Source: Bradyrhizobium sp. 164 (GTDB taxonomy: Bacteria; Pseudomonadota; Alphaproteobacteria; Rhizobiales; Xanthobacteraceae). From it: a DNA stretch of 64,000 nt. This document shows, one piece after another, positions 1 to 8,599 of this stretch (within the stretch, counting starts at the first letter, position 1; each line of letters begins with the position of its first letter). The stretch spans positions 326,438 through 390,437 of the forward strand of contig NZ_JADPKA010000083.1 in NCBI RefSeq assembly GCF_023073715.1, read 5' to 3'. The position numbers and the translations under genes were made by a program. The notes below the pieces were generated by a model. The model worked only from the letters and a program-made list of their open reading frames with translations, was not told the DNA's origin and did not search any database.

Positions 1-2209
1 TCATGTCGAGCAGATTGGCAATGAAGCGGTTGAGCCGTTCGGACTCGTCGATCACGGTCGCGAGCAGGTCGCGCTTCTCGGTGTCAGAGAGCGCGCCGTC
101 GAGGTCGCGCATGGTGGAGGCCGCCCCAAGGACCGAGGCGAGCGGCGTCTTCAAATCGTGCGAGATCGAGGTCAGGAGCGCCGAACGCAGCCGTTCGGAT
201 TCGACAGTGCGCTTGACGCGATCCATGTCCTCGACCAGCAGCACGCGTTCGATTGCGAGCGCGCCCTGGTCGACCAGCGCATCGAGCAGCCGGCGCTGGT
301 CCGGGGTCAATAGCGGGCCGGTGCGGTCGTTGTCGATGCCGATGACGCCGATCGGACCACGGCCGGTGCGCATCGGCAGGAACAGCCGTTTCGCACCCGG
401 CAGGGTGTCCGAGCCGCGGCCTGCGGTGCGGTCGTTGCTCCAGGCCCAATTGGCGGCGGCGAGGTCGGCCTGATCGAGCTCATCCTCCGGCGGATAGCCG
501 GATTTCACCGTGAGCAGGCCCTCTTCCGGCAGCAGCAACACGACGCGGACCTTCAGCATCAGCGCGATCTGATAGGCGGTTGCCCACAACACATCGTCGA
601 GCGTGCCGGTGCCGGCGAGCTTGCGGCTGAAGGCATGGAGCTGCTCGGTCATCCGGATCCGGCCGATCGCGGTGTCGGCCTGGATGCGCACACGTGCCGC
701 GACATTGGAGACGATCATCGCCACCACCACGAACAGCACGAAGGCGGCAACGTTGGTCGGGTCGGTGATCGTGAAGGTATAGATCGGCGGCAGGAAGAAG
801 AAATTGTAGCACAGCGAGGCCGCGACGGTCGCGAGCAGCGACGGCCACAGGCCGTAGCGGACCGCAACCGCGACCACCGCCGTCAGCAGCACGAGGTCGA
901 CGTTCTCGATGCCGAACCGGGGCTGGACCAGCTCCGCGGCGCCGAGCCCGATCAGCACGATCCCGAGCGCCTTCAGATAGGGCAGCGGGTTGAACGGCTC
1001 CGCGCGCGCAGCGGTCTGTACCGCGGTCTTGGGCACGGCCTCGCCGGGCAGCTCGTCACCGGCGATGACGTGGACGGTGATGTTGCCGGCGCGGCGCACC
1101 AGGTCATGCACGACTGAGCCGCGCGCTATCTCGAACCAGCGCGAGCGGGTCGACTTGCCGATCACGATCTGGGTGACGTTGTTGCCTTGTGCGAAGTTCA
1201 CGACGTCGTCGGCGATGCGGCGGCCCACAGCGGGAATCGTCAGCGCCTCGCCGCCGAGCGATTCGGCAAGCCGCAGCGTATCGGCCAGCCGGTCGCGCTC
1301 CTCGTCGGAAAGCTGGAGCGAGCGGCGCGTCTCGATCGAGAGCGCGGTGAACGGGGCATGCAGCCGATCGGCCAGCCGCTTGGTATAGCGCACCAGCCCG
1401 GCCGCGCGCGGATCCTCGCTGACGCAGACGAGGATACGTTCGCCCGCAGCCCAGGGACCGGCGATGGCGTTCGCCTGCATGTGGGTGAGGAGCTGCTCGT
1501 CGACCCGCTCGGCCGTGCGCCGCAAGGCGAGCTCGCGCAACGCGGTCAGATTGCCCGGCGAGAAATAATGCTCCAGCGCCCGCTCGGCTTGCCTCGGCAC
1601 ATAGACCTTGCCCTCCTTCAGCCGCTGAATCAGGTCGTCGGGCGTGAGGTCGATCAGCTCGATCGCATCGGCGCGATCGAACACCGAATCCGGCACCGTC
1701 TCGCGCACCCGCACATGGGTAATCTGGGCGACGACGTCGTTCAGGCTCTCGATGTGCTGGATGTTGACGGCGGTATAGACGTCGATGCCGCGGGAGAGCA
1801 GTTCCTCGACATCGAGATAGCGCTTGGGGTGGCGGCTGCCGACCGCGTTGGTGTGGGCGAGTTCGTCGACCAGCGCAATTTGCGGCCGCCGCGCGATCAC
1901 GGCATCGAGGTCCATCTCCTCGACGATCTGGCCGCGGTAGTCGATCCTCTTGCGGGGGACCATTTCGAGCCCGCGCACCAGCGCCTCGGTCTCAGCCCGG
2001 CCGTGGGTCTCGACGAAGCCGACCACGACGTCGATGCCGGCTTTGCGCTTGGCGTGGGCGCTTTGCAGCATCTCGTAGGTCTTGCCGACGCCCGGGGCGG
2101 CGCCCACGAAGATCTTCAGCTTGCCGCTCGCGCTTTCTGCCCGACGCGCGGTTTCCAGCAACGCATCGGGCGACGGACGTTGTTCGGGATCGCGGCGCGG
2201 TTGAACCAT
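1..2209 (-). CDS. kdpD: KdpD osmosensitive potassium-channel histidine kinase (3' end outside window)
   Basis: Membrane sensor kinase that controls kdp expression with KdpE. The frame starts at an ATG at 2209 and runs open to the window edge, giving about 736 codons of the usual ~900. A P-loop (GAAPGVGKT) lies near residue 37 in the N-terminal KdpD domain. A universal-stress-like region, membrane segments and a GAF-like stretch follow by family expectation. The H-box reads SISHDLKTPLAS, with the phospho-accepting His at about residue 684. The catalytic ATPase domain lies beyond position 1. It is 37 bp downstream of kdpC on the same strand, so it is probably co-transcribed. kdpE is expected just outside the window. 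Confidence 0.95.
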   Translation of the reverse strand, partial: MVQPRRDPEQRPSPDALLETARRAESASGKLKIFVGAAPGVGKTYEMLQSAHAKRKAGIDVVVGFVETHGRAETEALVRGLEMVPRKRIDYRGQIVEEMDLDAVIARRPQIALVDELAHTNAVGSRHPKRYLDVEELLSRGIDVYTAVNIQHIESLNDVVAQITHVRVRETVPDSVFDRADAIELIDLTPDDLIQRLKEGKVYVPRQAERALEHYFSPGNLTALRELALRRTAERVDEQLLTHMQANAIAGPWAAGERILVCVSEDPRAAGLVRYTKRLADRLHAPFTALSIETRRSLQLSDEERDRLADTLRLAESLGGEALTIPAVGRRIADDVVNFAQGNNVTQIVIGKSTRSRWFEIARGSVVHDLVRRAGNITVHVIAGDELPGEAVPKTAVQTAARAEPFNPLPYLKALGIVLIGLGAAELVQPRFGIENVDLVLLTAVVAVAVRYGLWPSLLATVAASLCYNFFFLPPIYTFTITDPTNVAAFVLFVVVAMIVSNVAARVRIQADTAIGRIRMTEQLHAFSRKLAGTGTLDDVLWATAYQIALMLKVRVVLLLPEEGLLTVKSGYPPEDELDQADLAAANWAWSNDRTAGRGSDTLPGAKRLFLPMRTGRGPIGVIGIDNDRTGPLLTPDQRRLLDALVDQGALAIERVLLVEDMDRVKRTVESERLRSALLTSISHDLKTPLASVLGAASTMRDLDGALSDTEKRDLLATVIDESERLNRFIANLLDM

Positions 2210-2246
2210 CAGGCCAATATAATCATCCCGGCGTGCTGAGCCTAGA

Positions 2247-2849
2247 CTACTTCGCGGCGCGGTCGAGCGCGAGATTCAGCGCCAGCACGTTGACGCGGGG
2301 CTCGCCGATCAGGCCCAGCAAACGGCCTTCGGTATTGGCAGTCACGAGCTGCCTGACCTGGTCCTCCGGCACATTCCGTGCCTTCGCCACGCGCGGCACC
2401 TGGAATTGCGCCGCTTCCGGCGAGATGTCGGGATCAAGACCGCTAGCTGACGTCGTCACCAGATCGACCGGTATCGGCGCGGATGGATTTTCTACCTTCA
2501 GCTTGTCCACATCTTCCTTCAGCCGGTCGGCCAGCGCCTTGCTGGTGGGGCCGAGATTGGAGCCGCCCGAATTGGCAGCGTTGTAGGGCGCCGGCACAGT
2601 TTTGGTCGAATCATTGGGATCGGGCGCCAGCGTCGCCGAGGGACGACCGCGGAAATATTTGTCGTCCTTGAACTCCTGCCCGATCAGAGCGGATCCGACC
2701 ACCCTGCCGTCCCTTTCGATTAGGCTGCCCTGCGCCTGCACCGGAAACAACGTGCCGGCGATGGCAGTCATTGCGAGCGGATAGGCAAGGCCCGTAATGG
2801 CGGTGAGCACCAGCAAGAGCACGATGCCGGGGCGAATTTCTCTGAGCAT
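2247..2849 (-). CDS. kdpC: Potassium-transporting ATPase subunit KdpC
   Basis: Single-span periplasmic subunit that stabilises the KdpFABC complex and supports high-affinity potassium binding. The 200-aa length is normal for the family. One N-terminal hydrophobic helix (LLLVLTAITGLAYPLAMTA) is followed by a soluble region with the family-typical GSALIGQ and GSNLGPTS stretches and the end RVNVLALNLALD. A TGGAG ribosome site sits 7 bp before the ATG. It follows kdpB but is separated from it by a 108-bp gap holding a palindromic repeat. Confidence 0.97.
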   Translation of the reverse strand: MLREIRPGIVLLLVLTAITGLAYPLAMTAIAGTLFPVQAQGSLIERDGRVVGSALIGQEFKDDKYFRGRPSATLAPDPNDSTKTVPAPYNAANSGGSNLGPTSKALADRLKEDVDKLKVENPSAPIPVDLVTTSASGLDPDISPEAAQFQVPRVAKARNVPEDQVRQLVTANTEGRLLGLIGEPRVNVLALNLALDRAAK

Positions 2850-2871
2850 GATGGGTCTCCAGTTATTTCAT

Positions 2872-2951
2872 CATTACAAGCGAAGCGAAGCAATCCAGAG
2901 TTTCTCCGCGGCGGCAGCCAGGATTGCATCGTCGCTTCGCTCCTCGCAATG
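2872..2951. repeat. Intercistronic imperfect palindrome between kdpB and kdpC
   Basis: The left arm (cattacaagcgaagcg, then caatcc) and the right arm (ggattgcatcgtcgcttcgc, then cctcgcaatg) form a long imperfect inverted repeat around a GC-rich loop. The sequence style (attgc..gagg..gcgaagcga) matches the palindromic units seen elsewhere in this window and common between genes in Bradyrhizobium. In the kdp mRNA it would fold as a large hairpin and could modulate the ratio of KdpC/KdpD to KdpAB by mRNA stabilisation or partial termination. That role is inferred. Confidence 0.7.
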
Positions 2952-2957
2952 AGGGGA

Positions 2958-5072
2958 CTAAGCCAAATGCAAGGCGGTGACGACGAGGTCGATCGCCTTG
3001 ATGCCGATGAAGGGAATAACGATGCCGCCGAGGCCGTAGATCAAGAGGTTGCGGCGGAGCAGCGCGCCGGCACCGACAGCGCGGTAGGCGACGCCCTTCA
3101 GCGCCAGTGGAATCAACGCCACGATGATGAGGGCATTGAAGATGATCGCCGACAGGATGGCGCTCTGCGGGCTCGACAGGCTCATGACGTTGAGCACGTT
3201 GAGTTGGGGGTAAAACGCCAGGAACATCGCCGGGATGATCGCAAAATACTTGGCGACATCGTTGGCGATGGAGAACGTGGTCAGCGCACCGCGCGTCATC
3301 AAGAGCTGCTTGCCGATCTCGACCACCTCGATCAGCTTGGTCGGGTTGGAGTCGAGATCGACCATGTTGCCGGCCTCACGGGCGGCCTGGGTGCCGGTGT
3401 TCATGGCGACACCGACATCGGCCTGCGCGAGCGCCGGCGCATCGTTGGTACCGTCGCCGCACATGGCGACCAGCTTGCCCTTGGCCTGCTCATCGCGAAT
3501 CAGCCGGAGCTTGTCCTCGGGGGTGGCCTGCGCCAGGAAGTCGTCGACGCCCGCTTCCGCCGCGATCGCGGCCGCCGTCATCGGGTTGTCGCCTGTAATC
3601 ATGATGGTGCGGATACCCATGCGGCGCAGCTCGGCGAAGCGTTCGCGGATGCCGCCCTTGACGATGTCCTTGAGCTGGATGACGCCGAGCAGCTTGCCGT
3701 CCCTGGCGACCGCGAGCGGCGTGCCGCCGGCCTTCGAGATATCATCGGCAATAGTCTGGATCTCGCGACCGAGATCCGACAGGGCGGCCGGCTGGGTCGC
3801 CCGCGGCACGTTGCCGGAGGCAATCGCCAGCGGCGCGCCGCCGTCAACATAGTTCAGCATGGCGTCGACAGCGCCCTTGCGCACCGACGCGCCACCGGCA
3901 TCAACGCCGCTCATGCGGGTCTGCGCCGTGAATGGGATGAAGGTCGCGCCAAGCTCGGCCATGTCCCGGCCGCGAATGCCGTATTTCTCCTTCGCCAGCA
4001 CCACGATGGAACGGCCTTCCGGAGTCTCGTCCGCGAGCGAGGCCAACTGAGCTGCATCCGCCAGCTCCTGCTCGGTCACTCCGCGCACGGGACGGAAGGC
4101 GGTCGCCTGCCGGTTGCCGAGCGTGATGGTGCCGGTCTTGTCCAGCAGCAGTGTGTCGACGTCGCCGGCCGCCTCGACCGCGCGGCCGGACATCGCCAGC
4201 ACGTTGAAGCGTACCAGACGGTCCATGCCGGCGATGCCGATCGCCGACAACAGCGCGCCGATGGTGGTCGGGATCAGCGTCACGAACAGCGCGACCAGCA
4301 CGATCACCGAGATCGAGCCGCCGGCATAGGCCGCATAGCTGGGGATGGTGACGGTGGCGAACACGAAGATGACAGTGAGACCGGCGAGCAAGATGTTGAG
4401 CGCGATCTCGTTCGGGGTCTTCTGCCGCTCGGCGCCCTCGACCAGCTTGATCATGCGATCGATGAAGGTCGAGCCCTGGGCTGCCGTGATACGGACGCGG
4501 ATCCAGTCCGACAGCACCTGCGTGCCACCCGTGACCGCAGAGCGGTCACCGCCGGATTCGCGGATCACGGGCGCGGACTCGCCGGTGATGGCGGCCTCGT
4601 TGACGGAGGCGACGCCCTCGATCACCTCGCCGTCGGAAGGGATGGTGTCGCCGGCCTCGACCAGCACGATGTCGCCTACTTTCAGGCTCGTGCCCGGCAC
4701 GAGCTTGAAATTCTCGCCAGCACCAGTGAGGAGCTTGGCCTGGCTTTCCGTGCGGGTCTTGCGCAGCGATTCGGCCTGCGCCTTGCCGCGGCCTTCGGCC
4801 ACGGCTTCGGCGAAATTGGCGAACAGCACCGTGAACCAGAGCCAGACGATGATCTGGAAGGTGAAGCCGAGGTTCGCGCCGCCAATGACGAGGTCGCGCA
4901 GGGAGATCACAGTCGTGAGCACTGCAACGACCTCGACAACGAACATGACGGGATTCTTCACCATCAGACGCGGATCGAGCTTGGCGAAGGAGGCGCGGAT
5001 CGCGGGCATCACGATTCTGGGATCGAGCATTGCCGACATCGGCGCACGTTTTTGCAGTTTCATCGTATCCAT
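2958..5072 (-). CDS. kdpB: Potassium-transporting ATPase ATP-binding subunit KdpB
   Basis: P-type ATPase subunit that hydrolyses ATP to drive potassium import. The key motifs are all present: the TGES loop (AITGESAPV, near residue 165), the phosphorylation motif DKTGTITLGNR (Asp near 311) and the hinge GDGTNDAPALAQADVG. The 704-aa length is typical (about 680-710). The upstream GTG at 5081 overlaps the GGAG ribosome site, so the ATG at 5072, with GGAG 8 bp before it, is the better start. kdpA ends 17 bp upstream, consistent with one kdpFABC transcript. Confidence 0.97.
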   Translation of the reverse strand: MDTMKLQKRAPMSAMLDPRIVMPAIRASFAKLDPRLMVKNPVMFVVEVVAVLTTVISLRDLVIGGANLGFTFQIIVWLWFTVLFANFAEAVAEGRGKAQAESLRKTRTESQAKLLTGAGENFKLVPGTSLKVGDIVLVEAGDTIPSDGEVIEGVASVNEAAITGESAPVIRESGGDRSAVTGGTQVLSDWIRVRITAAQGSTFIDRMIKLVEGAERQKTPNEIALNILLAGLTVIFVFATVTIPSYAAYAGGSISVIVLVALFVTLIPTTIGALLSAIGIAGMDRLVRFNVLAMSGRAVEAAGDVDTLLLDKTGTITLGNRQATAFRPVRGVTEQELADAAQLASLADETPEGRSIVVLAKEKYGIRGRDMAELGATFIPFTAQTRMSGVDAGGASVRKGAVDAMLNYVDGGAPLAIASGNVPRATQPAALSDLGREIQTIADDISKAGGTPLAVARDGKLLGVIQLKDIVKGGIRERFAELRRMGIRTIMITGDNPMTAAAIAAEAGVDDFLAQATPEDKLRLIRDEQAKGKLVAMCGDGTNDAPALAQADVGVAMNTGTQAAREAGNMVDLDSNPTKLIEVVEIGKQLLMTRGALTTFSIANDVAKYFAIIPAMFLAFYPQLNVLNVMSLSSPQSAILSAIIFNALIIVALIPLALKGVAYRAVGAGALLRRNLLIYGLGGIVIPFIGIKAIDLVVTALHLA

Positions 5073-5089
5073 GGAGGTCACTCCAACAA

Positions 5090-6793
5090 TCAGAACAGGT
5101 TGCCGGCGTTCATCGCCAGATGTTCGACGATCGGGCCGAGCGCGAGCGCCGGGAAGAAGGTCAGGCCGCCCATAATCAGGATGACGCCGACCACGAGGCC
5201 GACGAACAGGCCTCCGGTGGTCGGGAACGTGCCCACGGACGCCGGGATCGATTTCTTCTCCGCAAGCGAGCCCGCGATCGCCATGGCCGGGACGATCATG
5301 AAGAAGCGGCCGACGAACATCGCGCTTGCCAGCGTCAGGTTGTAGAAGAAGGTGTTGCCGGTGAGCCCGGCGAAGGCCGAGCCGTTGTTGCCGGCCGCCG
5401 ATGTGAAGGCGTAGAGCACTTCGGTGAAGCCGTGCGGGCCGGCATTCGCCATGGAGGCGACTGCCGTCGGATAGACCACGCCGACGGCGGTCCAGCCGAG
5501 GATCATCAGCGGCAGCACCAGGATCGCCAGCATAGCCATCTTGACCTCACGCGCCTCGATTTTCTTGCCGACATATTCCGGGGTGCGGCCAACCATAAGG
5601 CCCGCGACGAAGATCGCGAGGATGACGAACAGCAGCATGCCGTACATGCCGGCGCCAACGCCGCCGACGATGATTTCGCCGAGCTCCATGTTGATCAGCG
5701 GGATCATGCCGCCGAGTGCGGTAAAACTGTCATGCATCGCGTTGACAGCGCCGCACGAGGCGGCGGTGGTGACGACGGCAAACAGCGAGGATGCGATGAT
5801 GCCGAACCGGACCTCCTTGCCTTCCATGTTGCCGCCGGTCAGGCCCAGCGCATGGAGCGTCGCGGTGCCGTTTGCTTCCGCCCAACAGGTGATGGCGACG
5901 CCAGCCAGGAACAGCACGCCCATCACGGAGAGGATTGCCCAGCCCTGGCGCTGGTTGCCGACCATGCGGCCGAATACGTTGGTGAGTGCGGCGCCGAGTG
6001 CAAAGATCGAGAGCATCTGCACGAAATTCGACAGCGCGGTCGGGTTCTCGAAGGGATGAGCGGCGTTGGCGTTGAAGAAGCCGCCACCGTTGGTGCCGAG
6101 CATCTTGATCGCGACCTGGGAAGCGACCGGCCCGACCGCGATGGTTTGCTTGGCGCCTTCGAGCGTCGTCGCCTCGATATACGGCCCGAGCGTCTGCGGC
6201 ATGCCCTGCCAGACCAGGAACAGCGCATAGACGACGCAGATCGGCAGCAGCACGTAGAGCGTACACCGGGTGACGTCGATCCAGAAATTGCCGACCGTGC
6301 GCATCGAGGCGCGCGAGAAGCCGCGGATCAAGGCCATCGCCAGCGCGATGCCGGTCGCGGCCGACAGGAAGTTCTGGTGCGTCAGGCCGAGCATCTGCAC
6401 GAGATAGGACAGCGTGCTCTCGCCGCCGTAGTTCTGCCAGTTGGTGTTGGTGATAAAGGAGACCGCGGTGTTGAAGGAGAGATCCTCGGCGACCGCGCCC
6501 TGCCCGGCCGGATTGAACGGCAGCACGGCCTGAAGGCGCATCACGCCGTAGATGATGAGGAAGCCGCCGACATGGAACAGCAACATGGCGACCGTGTAGG
6601 TCAGCCAATGCTGCTCGCGCTTCTCGTCGACGCCGGAAATCCTGTAAATGCCGGCCTCGATCGGACGCAGTACCGGCGAGAGGAAGGTGCGCTCGCCGTT
6701 GAACACGCGCGTCATGTACCCGCCGAGCGGTTTTGCGAGCGCAACGATAATGGCGCAAAACAGAATGATCTGGAGCCAACCGATCATAGTCAT
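5090..6793 (-). CDS. kdpA: Potassium-transporting ATPase potassium-binding subunit KdpA
   Basis: Ion-channel-like membrane subunit that selects potassium. The four degenerate selectivity loops are visible: TNTNWQNYGGES (about residues 115-126), GTNGGGFFNANAAHPFENPT, CGAVNAMHDSFTALGG and TSAAGNNGSAFAGL. It has about ten hydrophobic segments over 567 aa, a normal length. An AGGG sequence precedes the ATG. It lies 12 bp after the stop of a 31-codon micro-ORF and 111 bp after kdpF. Confidence 0.97.
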   Translation of the reverse strand: MTMIGWLQIILFCAIIVALAKPLGGYMTRVFNGERTFLSPVLRPIEAGIYRISGVDEKREQHWLTYTVAMLLFHVGGFLIIYGVMRLQAVLPFNPAGQGAVAEDLSFNTAVSFITNTNWQNYGGESTLSYLVQMLGLTHQNFLSAATGIALAMALIRGFSRASMRTVGNFWIDVTRCTLYVLLPICVVYALFLVWQGMPQTLGPYIEATTLEGAKQTIAVGPVASQVAIKMLGTNGGGFFNANAAHPFENPTALSNFVQMLSIFALGAALTNVFGRMVGNQRQGWAILSVMGVLFLAGVAITCWAEANGTATLHALGLTGGNMEGKEVRFGIIASSLFAVVTTAASCGAVNAMHDSFTALGGMIPLINMELGEIIVGGVGAGMYGMLLFVILAIFVAGLMVGRTPEYVGKKIEAREVKMAMLAILVLPLMILGWTAVGVVYPTAVASMANAGPHGFTEVLYAFTSAAGNNGSAFAGLTGNTFFYNLTLASAMFVGRFFMIVPAMAIAGSLAEKKSIPASVGTFPTTGGLFVGLVVGVILIMGGLTFFPALALGPIVEHLAMNAGNLF

Positions 6794-6805
6794 GGAATCA
6801 ACCCT

Positions 6806-6901
6806 TCAGGCATGGTTCCGGCGTAGCAGAGGCAGAAGCACCGTCAGCAGGCCGGCGACGAGCATGGCGTCCGCCAGCAACAATTCGAGAATCAGCAGCA
6901 C
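6806..6901 (-). CDS. Candidate 31-aa membrane micropeptide between kdpF and kdpA
   Basis: A GTG-started frame of 31 codons sits in the short space between kdpF and kdpA. It begins 3 bp after the kdpF stop and ends 12 bp before the kdpA start. The peptide is almost all hydrophobic (starts MLLILELLLADAMLV, ends LLPLLRRNHA), with one acidic residue on each side of the first third and a positive tail. It would fit a single membrane helix with a cytoplasmic C-terminus. A GAGCGG sequence lies about 14 bp upstream, so the ribosome site is weak. Unrecognised; it could be a second KdpF-like stabiliser or a chance frame. Confidence 0.4.
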   Translation of the reverse strand: MLLILELLLADAMLVAGLLTVLLPLLRRNHA

Positions 6902-6904
6902 GGC

Positions 6905-6994
6905 TCAGAACCGCTCGGGCCGCAGCAGCGCGTAGGTGAGATAGGCCAGGAGGCCGAACGAAACGGCACCGGCGAGGGCATAATCGAAGATCAT
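6905..6994 (-). CDS. kdpF: KdpF, small subunit of the potassium ATPase
   Basis: A 29-aa single-helix peptide (start MIFDYALAG, end YALLRPERF) with the C-terminal LLRPERF ending characteristic of KdpF. KdpF is a lipid-like stabiliser of the KdpFABC complex. It is preceded by a GGAG site 6 bp before the ATG and lies in the expected place upstream of kdpA on the same strand. An in-frame longer reading is possible upstream but would overlap the preceding micro-ORF, so the short form is chosen. Confidence 0.9.
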   Translation of the reverse strand: MIFDYALAGAVSFGLLAYLTYALLRPERF

Positions 6995-7005
6995 GATCCG
7001 CTCCG

Positions 7006-7089
7006 TCACAGCCGTTCGCAGGTATAGGTGTAGCCGATCGCGAGCGCGAACAGGCCGAAGGCCAGGGCCAGCATCACAATGTCCATCAT
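7006..7089 (-). CDS. 27-aa membrane micropeptide heading the kdp operon
   Basis: The first gene of the kdp transcript as seen here. Two adjacent ATGs follow an excellent AGGAG site. The 27-aa product has one hydrophobic helix (IVMLALAFGLFALAIGYTY) and ends TCERL. From memory, short peptides with a helix and a Y..C.RL ending occur in front of kdpF/kdpA in several bacteria and are usually left unnamed. The stop lies 11 bp before the kdpF start, so it is surely co-transcribed. Its function is unknown; accessory assembly or regulation of Kdp is the natural guess. Confidence 0.75.
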   Translation of the reverse strand: MMDIVMLALAFGLFALAIGYTYTCERL

Positions 7090-7586
7090 GGAGATACTCC
7101 TCGTTGCGCCCTGATGTCAGGCGCAACCGCTTCTCGGGGATCCGACGAGCTCGAAGGAAACGCAGGCGCATTTCCGCGGGGCTCCGGCCGGGACTTTTGA
7201 CCGCGCTGAAGTGACACCACGGGCATAGGTTTTCGAGATGAGGCCCATGGCGACGTTATAGGAATCTCATAAAGGCCGTAGCCGCCACACCGACATATCA
7301 TTCCGGGCGATCGTTCCGGACAGGCACGCGGCGATGCAATCCGATCATCGCTTGCGCTGCCGATCGTTACGTCAGGCGGACTCCGGGGTTTCCAAAAAGC
7401 CCTGCTTCTATAAGTCTCCACCTGCGGCGCAGCCGACAGTCGCATCTGTCGCTCCTACCCGGAAGACTCCATGCACTTATGAAATCCATATATCTCTCGC
7501 CCGATCCTCATCTCGCTTTCAAATACCCTCCCGGCCATCTTGGCAATGCCGGCCGACTGACCGACGCAAATTCCAGGAGGCCTGAT
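7090..7586. promoter_or_regulatory. Divergent promoter region between the kdp operon and the 155-aa gene
   Basis: No gene is supported in these 497 bp. The region must hold the kdp promoter (leftward) and that of the rightward 155-aa gene. An AT-rich patch at 7256-7273 (ttataggaatctcataaa) stands out from the GC-rich surroundings and, read leftward, resembles the T-rich sites bound by KdpE. This is only a suggestion. A second AT-richer patch lies at 7470-7515. Confidence 0.4.
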
Positions 7587-8054
7587 ATGACCGCCTCACT
7601 CCGACGCCTTGACCCGCCTTCCCTGAGCGAGCGGCTTCGCGCGGCACCGGCGATGACACGGGCGCTGATGCTCGACATCATCGAGCACGCCTGCCGGCGC
7701 GTTCCCTCGCTCGGGCAAAGCGAACGCACCACACGGATCGTGCGCCTGATCGACGTCGAGGCCTGGGCCGATGCGGCGCTGGCGCTGGTGGAGCTCGAGC
7801 TGCCGAGGTGGCAGGTCCGCCGTATCGCCTATGACGAGGGCGAGTGGCATTGCGCGCTGTCGCGCGAACGCGAGTTGCCGGACTGGCTCGACACCGCGGT
7901 CGAGGCGCGCCATGTCGACCTTTCGCTTGCCCTGCTGTCGGCCTTCGCTGAAGTCCGGACCGAGCGTGCGGAGACACCGCGACCGAGCGTTTCTTCTGTC
8001 CGTCCGCTGCGAGAGCCACTCTACCAGCCGATCACGTGCGACAATTTCGGCTAG
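7587..8054 (+). CDS. Unrecognised 155-aa protein
   Basis: The start is fixed by an AGGAGG ribosome site 7 bp before the ATG at 7587; the frame stays open upstream to 7479 but without such a signal. The product is soluble, mixed charged, with a WADAALALVELELPRW stretch followed by RRIAYDEGEWHCALS, suggesting a small alpha/beta domain. There is no signal peptide or membrane segment. I do not recognise the family. It is divergent from kdp and followed at 26 bp by three micro-ORFs on the same strand, so the four may be one transcript. Confidence 0.8.
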   Translation: MTASLRRLDPPSLSERLRAAPAMTRALMLDIIEHACRRVPSLGQSERTTRIVRLIDVEAWADAALALVELELPRWQVRRIAYDEGEWHCALSRERELPDWLDTAVEARHVDLSLALLSAFAEVRTERAETPRPSVSSVRPLREPLYQPITCDNFG

Positions 8055-8080
8055 ACGCTCCTAATGGAAGGACACCAGAA

Positions 8081-8206
8081 ATGTCGACGCTGCGCAGAGC
8101 CCGGCTCAAACGTATCGTCCGGCATGGGCTCGCCGTCCTCTCGATGGGCAGCGTGCTCACAGCGCTGATCGCGCTGAGGACAGCAATTCTGTGCCTCGCG
8201 AGATAA
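8081..8206 (+). CDS. Micro-ORF 1, 41-aa candidate membrane peptide
   Basis: ATG with GAAGGA 7-12 bp upstream. The product has a very basic N-terminus (MSTLRRARLKRIVRHG) followed by one hydrophobic helix (LAVLSMGSVLTALIALRTA), the layout of a small inner-membrane peptide with the N-terminus inside. It begins 26 bp after the 155-aa gene and ends 3 bp before the next micro-ORF. Unrecognised; the tight packing is the main support for its being real. Confidence 0.55.
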   Translation: MSTLRRARLKRIVRHGLAVLSMGSVLTALIALRTAILCLAR

Positions 8207-8209
8207 CGC

Positions 8210-8299
8210 ATGATCGGACTCAAGATCATCATCCTGGCATTGATGGCTGCACTGCTGCTCGGCATGCGCATCGGCGCGGCGCCCGCCCCGGACAAGTAG
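8210..8299 (+). CDS. Micro-ORF 2, 29-aa candidate membrane peptide
   Basis: An ATG lies 3 bp after the stop of micro-ORF 1. The peptide starts MIGLKIIILALMAALLLG and ends PAPDK: one strongly hydrophobic helix with a short polar tail. A GAGATAA sequence overlapping the previous stop could act as a weak ribosome site, so translation is probably coupled to the upstream frame. Unrecognised. Confidence 0.5.
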   Translation: MIGLKIIILALMAALLLGMRIGAAPAPDK

Positions 8300-8300
8300 C

Positions 8301-8429
8301 ATGCATCCCTTCAAGGGACACCTGGAGCACGTGATCACCACGACCGTCCTGACCAAAGCGTTGAGCCTGATCTGGGGCGCGATCCTGACGCTCGTGATCA
8401 CGCTTCTGGCACGCAGGCTCGGCGCCTAG
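8301..8429 (+). CDS. Micro-ORF 3, 42-aa candidate membrane peptide
   Basis: An ATG lies one base after the stop of micro-ORF 2. The 42-aa product has a polar head with three His (HPFKGHLEH), a hydrophobic helix (LIWGAILTLVITLLA) and a basic end (RRLGA). It is the last of three abutting small frames. Nothing further with coding character is seen before upp at 8600. Unrecognised. Confidence 0.55.
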   Translation: MHPFKGHLEHVITTTVLTKALSLIWGAILTLVITLLARRLGA

Positions 8430-8599
8430 CTGCTCACGGGCCATGCGCATGGCGATCGACCGCGAATAGACCACGTCTGCCTATGAGGCGAGCAACCGGG
8501 CACGCAGCGCAGTACGCGATGCCCAGTTGAGGCGGCATATCCCGCGGAAAAGACTCGGCCGATCTGGCGCAATTTCACGGAACCGTGTAGAGCGGTTTT

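Noticed and set aside
2949..5345. A 798-codon open frame on the plus strand opposite kdpB
   Set aside because: It is the antisense of kdpB, rich in Arg/Asp/His/Gly from high-GC codon mirroring, with no family likeness. kdpB on the other strand has every P-type ATPase motif.
5030..6826. A 598-codon open frame opposite kdpA
   Set aside because: Antisense shadow of kdpA with the same Asp/Arg/His-rich composition and no ribosome site.
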